Assembly (NCBI GenBank): GCA_020025615.1
Contig: JAHHRT010000075.1
Location: 1 to 6,813 of the forward strand
DNA length: 6,813 bases
Direction of reading: 5' to 3'
Source: Oscillospiraceae bacterium
Lineage (GTDB): Bacteria > Bacillota > Clostridia > Oscillospirales > Oscillospiraceae
In this document: one piece after another, positions 1 through 5,102 of the stretch
Layout: each line of letters begins with the position of its first letter
How positions within the stretch are numbered: position 1 is the first letter of the stretch
The notes under the pieces: generated by a model
What the model saw: only the letters and a program-made list of their open reading frames with translations
Told to the model about the DNA's origin: nothing
Database searches by the model: none
Position numbers and translations under genes: made by a program

Positions 1-20
1 CGCACTGTGCACGTAAAGGC

Positions 21-37
21 TGCGGCACCTTGCCGCA
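21..37 (-). terminator. Possible weak terminator hairpin after the YitT gene
   Basis: A perfect 7-bp inverted repeat, TGCGGCA / TGCCGCA around a 3-base loop, starts 9 bases beyond the stop codon of the minus-strand YitT gene. Read on the minus strand it is followed by GCCTTTACG, so the U-tract is only three bases long. The position fits an end-of-gene terminator, but the poor U-tract keeps this uncertain; the gene's real terminator could lie outside the window. Confidence 0.4.
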
Positions 38-46
38 CTGCGGCTG

Positions 47-895
47 TTAGCGGGTCTTGGGCTGGTAGATGATTCGGTTTACATTGTAAATCGTCACAAA
101 GGCGTGGGGGTCCACCTTTTCCAGGAAGTTCATCAGCTGTAAATACTCCTGCTTGTCCACAATGGTGATGATCTCCCGGCGGGCCTCTCCGTTGAAAGCG
201 CCCTCCACCTGGTAGATGGATGCACCGCTGTGCAGCTCAGATACAATAAACTGCCGAACCTCCTCCTGCTTCTCCGAAATGATGCAGACCCGCTTCTTGA
301 GGGCAAAGCCAAAAATGAAGTGGTCCAGCACCAGGCCGTTGAGATAGGTGCCCAACAAGCTGAGGGCCACGATCTTCGGCTCGTAGAGCAGCGCAGACAT
401 TGCCGCCACCACAAAGCCTGCCGCCGTCACTGCCTGGCCCAAATCCATGTGCAGGAACTTGTTGAGCAGCTTCGCCACAATATCCAGGCCGCCGGAGGAT
501 GCGTTGTGATTAAACAGTACTGCCACACCGATGTTCACCATAAAAATATAGACCATCATATCCAGAAAGGGCTCCCCCATGATGGAGGTACGATCCGGGA
601 ACAGATTTTCCAGCACTCTAATCACCAATGGCAGCAGAAAGGACGTGTACACCGTCTTGGCACCGAAGCCCTTGCCGATGAATACAAATCCCAGAATCAG
701 CAGAAACACATTGAGGATCATGGTAATGGCAGACATGGGAAGGGGGATAAAGTGGGACAAAATGATCGCCAAACTGGAAATGCTTCCGATGGAAACCGTG
801 CTGGGCTCCAGGAAGAAAAACACCGCCGCACCAATCAGGGCGGTCGCCAGAGTGATGACCGTCAGTTCCTTTATCGCTGAATACGTCTTTTTCAT
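47..895 (-). CDS. YitT family membrane protein (DUF161 + DUF2179)
   Basis: This 282-residue protein has the layout of the YitT family: a multi-pass membrane half followed by a soluble DUF2179 domain. Hydrophobic segments lie at about residues 10-30, 38-50, 54-74, 83-98, 110-129, 152-171 and 175-196. The family-like stretch LNVFLLILGFVFIGKGFG is at 61-78 and SGGLDIVAKLL, resembling the conserved GG-[LT]-D-I block, at 134-144. Residues about 222-277 form the DUF2179 domain, with GASIYQVEGAF followed by VDPHAFVTIYNV. The length is typical, and the ATG at 895 has a GGAGG box 6 bases upstream. The substrate and physiological role of the family are poorly known; a transport or signalling role is often guessed but nothing here decides it. 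It is transcribed alone, divergently from the next gene. Identity as a family member is secure; function is not. Confidence 0.93.
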   Translation of the reverse strand: MKKTYSAIKELTVITLATALIGAAVFFFLEPSTVSIGSISSLAIILSHFIPLPMSAITMILNVFLLILGFVFIGKGFGAKTVYTSFLLPLVIRVLENLFPDRTSIMGEPFLDMMVYIFMVNIGVAVLFNHNASSGGLDIVAKLLNKFLHMDLGQAVTAAGFVVAAMSALLYEPKIVALSLLGTYLNGLVLDHFIFGFALKKRVCIISEKQEEVRQFIVSELHSGASIYQVEGAFNGEARREIITIVDKQEYLQLMNFLEKVDPHAFVTIYNVNRIIYQPKTR

Positions 896-922
896 ATCCT
901 ACCTCCAACATTCTTTCTACAA

Positions 923-951
923 TATATACCACCAAACCCGAAGCTTTGCAA
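923..951 (-). promoter_or_regulatory. Extended -10 sigma-A-type promoter for the YitT gene
   Basis: Read on the minus strand, TTGCAA (946-951) is followed after exactly 17 bases by TATATA (923-928), preceded by TGG (929-931), which makes an extended -10 element. Transcription would start near 916, giving an about 20-base leader with the GGAGG ribosome binding site. Seen directly from spacing and consensus; activity is inferred. Confidence 0.65.
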
Positions 952-1136
952 CAATAATATGGGAATCCCCCCGGATTTTCCAGAAAAAGGCCGCCGCTGG
1001 CGGACAAATATACTGCCGCGCAGTTCTGAAAAAGGCACGCCGGGCCGAATCTCCGGGCCGAGGATTTCTGTAAAGCCCGCCAACGGCTGTCCCGTCCCCT
1101 GCCCTGCGGCTGCTAAATACTTTTTTAACAAATACG

Positions 1137-1176
1137 GGTTTCCTAAAGGAATCCTTAATATTGTTTTGTAGGAAAC
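1137..1176. repeat. Operator-like palindrome with an extra half-site
   Basis: Positions 1137-1154 form an 18-bp near-palindrome, GGtTTCCT-aa-AGGAAtCC, with one central-flank mismatch pair. A further half-site TAGGAAAC (1169-1176) is the exact reverse complement of GTTTCCTA (1138-1145). Such symmetry is typical of a dimeric repressor site, but no regulator is encoded nearby. It lies roughly 110 bases upstream of the -10 box of the PLC-like gene and about 190 bases upstream of the YitT promoter, so which gene it might serve is unclear. Confidence 0.35.
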
Positions 1177-1182
1177 ATACAA

Positions 1183-1199
1183 GCGGGGGTTTGCCCCGC
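1183..1199. repeat. GC-rich hairpin in the divergent intergenic region
   Basis: GCGGGG (1183-1188) and CCCCGC (1194-1199) form a perfect 6-bp stem around GTTTG. Neither strand has a proper U-tract after it (CCCAAGCC on plus; TTGTATGTTT on minus), so it is not a convincing terminator. On the minus strand it could weakly stop antisense transcripts; this is only a guess. Confidence 0.3.
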
Positions 1200-1237
1200 C
1201 CCAAGCCAATTAGAAGTGTCGCCAATCTTTCGTTTTG

Positions 1238-1269
1238 TTCACAAATTACCCTGGGATTTGTAGTATAAT
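1238..1269 (+). promoter_or_regulatory. Promoter of the PLC-like gene
   Basis: A perfect TATAAT at 1264-1269 lies 32 bases ahead of the ATG at 1302. The best -35 candidate is TTCACA (1238-1243, five of six matches to TTGACA), but the 20-base spacer is longer than ideal, so the -10 assignment is stronger than the -35. Confidence 0.5.
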
Positions 1270-1301
1270 GCAGGAAAACCAATTTAGAGGAGAACTTCTT
1301 T

Positions 1302-1856
1302 ATGCGTGGAAAAAGCCATCTGTGTCTCGGCAACTACCTCACTCAGCATTACATGGACAGCCTGCCCAAGCGCTACAAGAAAGCGTTCCTGGTTGGCTGC
1401 ATCGAACCCGACCGCAACCCTATGACCTACTTCAAGGGCTCTATCCGGGCCCAGTGGATGCGAGGCCATAACTATAATAACGCCAGCCGCTACATGACCC
1501 GGCTGTCTAACCGTCTGGAAAACAAATCCAAGCTTCGCCTGTTTGACTACTACTCCATGGGCAAGCTCATTCATTATACCACCGACGCCTTTACTTACGC
1601 CCATAACGCCACCTTCCCCACCAATCTCAACGATCATCGGGAATATGAGGTCTCTCTCCAAGACCATTTCCTGGATTTTATGGCGGAGGAGCCACAGGTG
1701 GAGGCACAGCCCGGCGTGTCTGTGATGGATACCATCCGCCACAACCACCGCGCCTACATCCGCAGTGCCGGAGACACCGCCACCGACTGCCGCTTTGCAT
1801 TCACTGTCTGCTGCAGCGTCCTGTCCCTGCTGGTGCTCAAGCCCATCATTCCCTGA
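1302..1856 (+). CDS. Zinc-dependent phospholipase C family protein
   Basis: This 184-residue protein shows the metal-ligand pattern of the zinc-dependent phospholipase C/P1 nuclease fold: H6, D37 (GCIEPD), H56 (RGH), H91-x3-D95-x5-H101 and H112-x3-E116. The order and the 4/6/11/4 spacing closely follow the trinuclear zinc site of clostridial alpha-toxin, so a metal-dependent phosphoester hydrolase is likely. Unlike secreted toxins it begins directly with the first zinc-ligand motif (MRGKSHL), has no signal peptide and lacks a C-terminal lipid-binding domain, so it probably acts inside the cell; residues about 165-179 are hydrophobic and might touch membrane. The substrate is unknown. The ATG has AGAGGAGA upstream with 9-base spacing. 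The gene has its own promoter and is closed by a terminator at 1873-1907, so it is monocistronic. Small proteins of this kind are widespread in Clostridia and should not be read as a virulence factor. Confidence 0.85.
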   Translation: MRGKSHLCLGNYLTQHYMDSLPKRYKKAFLVGCIEPDRNPMTYFKGSIRAQWMRGHNYNNASRYMTRLSNRLENKSKLRLFDYYSMGKLIHYTTDAFTYAHNATFPTNLNDHREYEVSLQDHFLDFMAEEPQVEAQPGVSVMDTIRHNHRAYIRSAGDTATDCRFAFTVCCSVLSLLVLKPIIP

Positions 1857-1872
1857 AAAACTACCATGCTTC

Positions 1873-1907
1873 ATCCCGGCCCATTTGGGGGGCCGGGATA
1901 TTTTTTT
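1873..1907 (+). terminator. Strong intrinsic terminator after the PLC-like gene
   Basis: A perfect 10-bp GC-rich stem, ATCCCGGCCC (1873-1882) with GGGCCGGGAT (1890-1899), is followed by A and seven T residues (1901-1907). It starts 17 bases after the stop codon and insulates the aromatic operon from read-through. Confidence 0.92.
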
Positions 1908-1926
1908 CGTTCCGGGCATTTTTTGC

Positions 1927-1955
1927 TTGCATTGTTCCACCCACCGTGGTATAAT
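1927..1955 (+). promoter_or_regulatory. Extended -10 promoter of the aromatic amino acid operon
   Basis: A consensus TATAAT (1950-1955) carries the extended -10 TGG at 1947-1949. A weak -35 candidate, TTGCAT (1927-1932), sits at the ideal 17-base spacing. Transcription should begin near A1962, about 24 bases ahead of the leader peptide ATG. The promoter lies just after the preceding terminator, so the operon starts here. Confidence 0.8.
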
Positions 1956-1985
1956 GTCCGCATCAAATGTACTAGGAGATTTTCC

Positions 1986-2042
1986 ATGGCTAAGGTATTT
2001 GCAGCACAGGCATGCTTTTATTACTATTACTTTTTCTTGTAA
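1986..2042 (+). CDS. Tyr/Phe-rich leader peptide of the aroF operon
   Basis: The 18-codon ORF MAKVFAAQACFYYYYFFL has AGGAG at 1974-1978, 7 bases before its ATG. Four Phe (codons 5, 11, 16, 17) and four Tyr (codons 12-15) make up eight of 18 residues, and codons 11-17 are an unbroken F-Y-Y-Y-Y-F-F run at 2016-2036. There is no Trp codon. Tyr is encoded by alternating TAT and TAC, so the run is not a simple DNA repeat. It is followed by an attenuator and by genes that make Tyr and Phe precursors, so it matches a regulatory leader peptide whose translation measures charged tRNA-Tyr and tRNA-Phe. The Ala-Ala-Gln codons overlap RNA segment 1 of the attenuator, and the stop codon lies 9 bases before segment 2. 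The peptide itself probably has no other function. No gene name is assigned. Confidence 0.88.
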   Translation: MAKVFAAQACFYYYYFFL

Positions 2043-2138
2043 AAGGTAATAGGATTTTGTGCTGCAAGTTTTTCCAGAGCATGGGAAACAAAAATCGTAT
2101 GTTAAGCGCCGCACGAATCCGTGCGGCGCTCTTTTTAT
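1997..2138 (+). promoter_or_regulatory. Ribosome-mediated transcription attenuator (Tyr/Phe) ahead of aroF
   Basis: Three alternative pairings can be drawn. Segment 1 (1997-2010) pairs with segment 2 (2056-2069) in 14 pairs, 11 Watson-Crick and 3 G-U, including the perfect 9-mer TTGCAGCAC / GTGCTGCAA. Segment 2 (2052-2065) instead pairs with segment 3 (2108-2120) in 12 pairs with one bulged U and one U-C mismatch; this antiterminator consumes the terminator's 5' arm and loop. Segments 3 and 4 form the terminator. A ribosome stalled at the Tyr/Phe codons (2016-2036) would cover segment 1 and free segment 2 to form the antiterminator, so transcription continues when Tyr or Phe is scarce. A ribosome reaching the stop codon at 2040-2042 would cover the start of segment 2, and termination follows. 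Structure is seen by hand pairing; the mechanism follows the classical trp/phe attenuation model and is inferred. Confidence 0.82.
2105..2136 (+). terminator. Attenuator terminator upstream of aroF
   Basis: A perfect 11-bp stem, AGCGCCGCACG (2105-2115) with CGTGCGGCGCT (2120-2130), encloses an AATC loop and is followed by CTTTTT and further T-rich sequence. It lies between the leader peptide and the aroF ribosome binding site, so it can only act as a conditional stop for the operon. Confidence 0.93.
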
Positions 2139-2164
2139 TTCTTTCATTTTAGGAGATGTAGATT

Positions 2165-3166
2165 ATGATTGCAATTTTGAAACACGGCACCACCGAAGCC
2201 CAGACCCAGCACCTGGTGGATTGGCTGAAGCAGCAGAATCTGGACGTTCATATTTCCGAAGGTAAGGAAGTCACCGTTTTGGGCCTGATCGGCGATACCA
2301 GCGCCGTGGACATGGATCTGCTGGGAAGTCTGGAAATCGTGGACGCTGTCCGCCGGGTCTCCGAGCCCTTCAAGAAGGCCAACCGAAAATTCCACCCCCA
2401 GGATACTATTGTGGATGTGGGCGGCGTAAAGATCGGCGGCGGCAGCTTCGCCATGATCGCCGGCCCCTGCTCCGTGGAATCCGAGGAACAGATTATTGAA
2501 GTCGCTTCTGCTGTCAAGGCCTCCGGCGCCAATCTGCTCCGCGGCGGTGCTTTCAAGCCCCGCACCTCTCCCTACGCCTTCCAGGGTATGCAGGGCGAGG
2601 GCCTCAAACTGCTGCTGAAGGCCAAAAAGGCCACCGGTATGCCCATTGTCACCGAAATTATGAACATCTCCACCCTGGACCTCTTTGCGGATGTAGACCT
2701 CATTCAGGTGGGTGCCCGGAATATGCAGAACTTCGACCTGCTCAAAGAGCTGGGCAAGACCAAGAAGCCCATCCTCTTAAAGCGCGGCCTTGCCAACACC
2801 CTCCAGGAGCTGCTGATGAGCGCCGAGTACATTATGAGCGAGGGCAACGAGCAGGTGATTCTCTGCGAGCGTGGCGTGCGGACCTTTGAGACCTTCACCC
2901 GCAACACCCTGGACCTGTCCGCTGTGCCGTCTCTGCATCAGCTGAGCCATCTGCCGGTGGTGGTAGACCCCAGCCACGCCACAGGAAAATCCTGGCTGGT
3001 GCCCCCCATGGCCTATGCCGCTGCCGCTTCCGGCGCCGACGGCATCATGGTAGAGGTTCACAACAATCCATCCTGCGCTCTCTGCGACGGCGCGCAGTCC
3101 CTGACCCCGCCCCAGTTTGACCAGGTTGCCCAAAAGGTTCGGAAAATCCGGGAGGTCCTGGCATGA
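2165..3166 (+). CDS. aroF: 3-deoxy-7-phosphoheptulonate (DAHP) synthase, type I-beta
   Basis: The enzyme condenses phosphoenolpyruvate with erythrose 4-phosphate to DAHP, the first committed step of aromatic biosynthesis, in the cytosol. The 333 residues comprise an N-terminal ferredoxin-like regulatory domain (about 1-70) and a TIM-barrel catalytic domain. Visible motifs are AGPCSVES (99-106), RGGAFKPRTSPYAFQG (126-141) and DPSHATG (268-274). Expected metal ligands are C102, H271, E297 and D308, matching the Thermotoga-type enzyme almost residue for residue. In that enzyme the N-terminal domain mediates feedback inhibition by Tyr and Phe, so the same is likely here and would add to the attenuator control. 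The ATG at 2165 has AGGAG at 2151-2155 with 9-base spacing and lies just after the attenuator terminator. The stop overlaps the tyrA start by four bases (ATGA). Confidence 0.97.
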   Translation: MIAILKHGTTEAQTQHLVDWLKQQNLDVHISEGKEVTVLGLIGDTSAVDMDLLGSLEIVDAVRRVSEPFKKANRKFHPQDTIVDVGGVKIGGGSFAMIAGPCSVESEEQIIEVASAVKASGANLLRGGAFKPRTSPYAFQGMQGEGLKLLLKAKKATGMPIVTEIMNISTLDLFADVDLIQVGARNMQNFDLLKELGKTKKPILLKRGLANTLQELLMSAEYIMSEGNEQVILCERGVRTFETFTRNTLDLSAVPSLHQLSHLPVVVDPSHATGKSWLVPPMAYAAAASGADGIMVEVHNNPSCALCDGAQSLTPPQFDQVAQKVRKIREVLA

Positions 3167-3993
3167 CGGTGGGTATTCTGGGTCTGGGGCTGATTGGCGG
3201 CTCCATGGCTAAGGCCTATGCACAGGCGGGTCACACCGTTCTGGCCTTCGACCCGGACGAAACGATTCTTTCCTTTGCCAAGCTGTCCGGGGCCATCCAA
3301 GGGGCCCTCACCCAGGAGAATATTTCCGGGTGCGGCCTGATTCTCCTGGCGGCCTACCCGGAGGCCTGCATCCAATGGCTGGAAGAAAACGCCCGGCACA
3401 TCTCCCCTGCCGCCCTGGTTCTGGATTTGGGGGGCATCAAGGAGGAAATCTGCCGTCGGTGCTTCCCCATTGCGGAGCAATACGGCTTTACCTTTGTAGG
3501 CGGGCACCCCATGGCCGGGTCTCATTTTTCCGGCTTTAAGTTCAGCCGGGCCGACCTGTTCCAGGGTGCGCCCATGGTGCTGGTGCCCCCGGTATACGAC
3601 GATATGGCCTTGCTGGACCGGGTGAAAAAAGCCCTGGCCCCCTGCGGCTTCGGCTCCTTCTCCGTCACCACCGCCCAGGAGCACGACAAGGTGATCGCTT
3701 TCACCTCCCAAATGCCCCATGTCCTCAGCAACGCCTTTATCAAGTCCCCCACCGCGCTCAGCCACCGGGGCTTCTCCGCCGGAAGCTATAAGGATTTGAC
3801 CCGGGTTGCCTGGCTGAACCCCCAGATGTGGGCGGAATTGTTCTTAGAAAATCGGGAAAACCTGCTCTTTGAGCTGGATACCTATTTAGAAAATCTCAGT
3901 GCCTACCGGGATGCTCTGGCACACGAGGACCGGGAGGCCCTGACCGAGCTGCTCCGGCAGGGCCGGGACCGGAAACAGGAGGTGGACGGATGA
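3163..3993 (+). CDS. tyrA: Prephenate dehydrogenase
   Basis: It oxidatively decarboxylates prephenate to 4-hydroxyphenylpyruvate, the tyrosine precursor. The Rossmann motif GLGLIGGS is at 7-14, and D30 at the end of the second strand (FDPD) favours NAD over NADP. The substrate region includes GGHPMAGS (113-120), QEHD (172-175) with the likely catalytic H174, SQMPH (182-186), and R214 in GSYKDLTRVA, expected to bind the substrate carboxylate. At 276 residues it is the short form: no chorismate mutase fusion and no C-terminal ACT domain, so direct feedback by Tyr through an ACT domain is unlikely and control probably rests on the attenuator and on DAHP synthase. An arogenate-using variant cannot be excluded from sequence alone. 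It overlaps aroF upstream and aroB downstream by ATGA junctions, which suggests translational coupling. Confidence 0.94.
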   Translation: MTVGILGLGLIGGSMAKAYAQAGHTVLAFDPDETILSFAKLSGAIQGALTQENISGCGLILLAAYPEACIQWLEENARHISPAALVLDLGGIKEEICRRCFPIAEQYGFTFVGGHPMAGSHFSGFKFSRADLFQGAPMVLVPPVYDDMALLDRVKKALAPCGFGSFSVTTAQEHDKVIAFTSQMPHVLSNAFIKSPTALSHRGFSAGSYKDLTRVAWLNPQMWAELFLENRENLLFELDTYLENLSAYRDALAHEDREALTELLRQGRDRKQEVDG

Positions 3994-5102
3994 ATACCGT
4001 TACCGTAAACGCCTCGGGAAGCTACGATATTTTCATCGGCAGAGGGATTCTTCCCATGCTGGGGGAGAAAATCCAAGCCCTGGGCGCTGTTCAGAAAATC
4101 ACCCTGGTGAGTGACAGCACGGTCTTTCCCCTCTATGGAGAGGCCGTCACCGCCATTCTGGAAAAGGCCGGGTTTACCGTCTCCCCCTTCGTCTTTCCCG
4201 CCGGGGAAGCCAGCAAATCCGGGGAAACCTATCTGGCCCTGTTAAACCACATGGCCCAGAACCAGATGACCCGCACGGACCTGGTTGCCGCACTGGGCGG
4301 CGGCGTGGTGGGAGACCTGGCAGGCTTTGCCGCCGCCACCTACCTCCGGGGCATCCGATTCATGCAAATCCCCACCACCCTGCTGGCTGCGGTGGACTCC
4401 TCGGTGGGCGGAAAAACCGCCATTGACCTTCCCGCCGGAAAAAATCTTGCCGGGGCCTTCTGCCAGCCCAAGCTGGTGGTCTGCGACCTGGACACCCTGG
4501 ATTCCCTGCCCCGGGAAATTTTTCAGGACGGCTGTGCCGAGGTCATTAAATACGGGATTCTCTACGATTCCCAACTGTTTTCCCACCTGGAAAAGCATGG
4601 GTTGGATTTTGACCGGGAAGCAGTCATCACCCGCTGTGTGGAATTAAAGCGGGATGTGGTGGAGCAGGACGAGTTCGACACCGGACTTCGGATGAAGCTG
4701 AACCTGGGTCACACCATCGGTCACGGGGTAGAAGCTTGCAGCGGCTACACCCTGTCCCACGGAAAGGCTGTTGCCATCGGCACCGCCATCATCGCCGGAA
4801 TTGCCCAAAATCTGGGAAGCTGCACCCAGGATACCCGGCAGCGAATCCTCGCTGTGCTCCGGCAGTTCGGACTTCCCACCGCCACCCAATACACCGCCGA
4901 AGCCCTTCTCTCCCATGTGCTGTCCGACAAGAAGCGGGCCGCAGACAGCATCCGTCTCATTCTCCCCCGGGAGATTGGACACTGTGACATCGTCCCCACC
5001 CCGGTGGACGCTCTGGAATCCCTTATAAAGGCAGGTCTTTCCTATGGACATCACCATCACCCCGGGAACGCTCCGGGGACGGATTACCCCGATTCCCTCT
5101 AA
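3990..5102 (+). CDS. aroB: 3-dehydroquinate synthase
   Basis: It converts DAHP to 3-dehydroquinate with catalytic NAD and a divalent metal, normally zinc. The NAD-binding segment GGGVVGDLAGF is at 103-113, followed by PTTLLAAVDSSVGGKTAID (128-146). The metal ligands are E184 (CAEVIKYG), H241 (LGHTIGH) and H257 (LSHGKA). The family core ends around residue 350 (ALESLIKAGL); the last roughly 20 residues (including GHHHHPGN) come from reading 59 bases into aroA in another frame and are unlikely to be structurally important. The start overlaps the tyrA stop by ATGA; a weak GGAGG-like AGGAGG at 3977-3982 precedes it. The stop TAA lies inside the aroA codons for the active-site Ser-Lys. Confidence 0.97.
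   Translation: MNTVTVNASGSYDIFIGRGILPMLGEKIQALGAVQKITLVSDSTVFPLYGEAVTAILEKAGFTVSPFVFPAGEASKSGETYLALLNHMAQNQMTRTDLVAALGGGVVGDLAGFAAATYLRGIRFMQIPTTLLAAVDSSVGGKTAIDLPAGKNLAGAFCQPKLVVCDLDTLDSLPREIFQDGCAEVIKYGILYDSQLFSHLEKHGLDFDREAVITRCVELKRDVVEQDEFDTGLRMKLNLGHTIGHGVEACSGYTLSHGKAVAIGTAIIAGIAQNLGSCTQDTRQRILAVLRQFGLPTATQYTAEALLSHVLSDKKRAADSIRLILPREIGHCDIVPTPVDALESLIKAGLSYGHHHHPGNAPGTDYPDSL

Larger units (their letters stand above)
896..1301. other. Divergent intergenic region, no credible gene
   Basis: This 406-base region separates the YitT gene from the PLC-like gene. It holds the YitT promoter (923-951), the PLC-like gene promoter (about 1238-1269), a near-palindrome (1137-1154), a GC-rich hairpin (1183-1199) and a short direct repeat CCGGGCCGA at 1040-1048 and 1053-1061. 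The open frames within it lack a ribosome binding site and have low-complexity, Arg/Pro-rich translations, so I see no protein gene. About 960-1130 shows nothing I can name. Confidence 0.6.

Noticed and set aside
1183..1199. Hairpin as an intrinsic terminator
   Set aside because: No U-tract on the plus strand and only a poor one on the minus strand, and no gene that would need termination there.
1284..2147. 287-codon minus-strand ORF opposite the PLC-like gene and aroF leader
   Set aside because: It runs antisense through the zinc-ligand gene, a strong terminator, a promoter and the attenuator, and its translation shows no recognisable domain; it is a shadow of GC-biased codons.
2081..2152. 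A second small ORF (23 codons, MGNKNRMLSAARIRAALFLF...) across the attenuator terminator
   Set aside because: It has no ribosome binding site and its sequence is fixed by the terminator stem and T-tract; the Phe/Leu residues come from the T-run.
1962..2164. T-box riboswitch ahead of aroF
   Set aside because: The conserved T-box sequence (AGGGUGGNACCGCG-like) and a specifier-loop stem are not seen; the leader is only about 200 bases and instead has a leader peptide and attenuator.
3706..3720. SQMPH in TyrA in place of the commoner SHxPH as a defect
   Set aside because: Gln at this place appears compatible with the family in clostridial proteins as far as I recall, and all other active-site positions are present.
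3058..3765. 235-codon minus-strand ORF opposite aroF/tyrA
   Set aside because: Gly/His-rich translation without family features, fully antisense to two well-supported genes.
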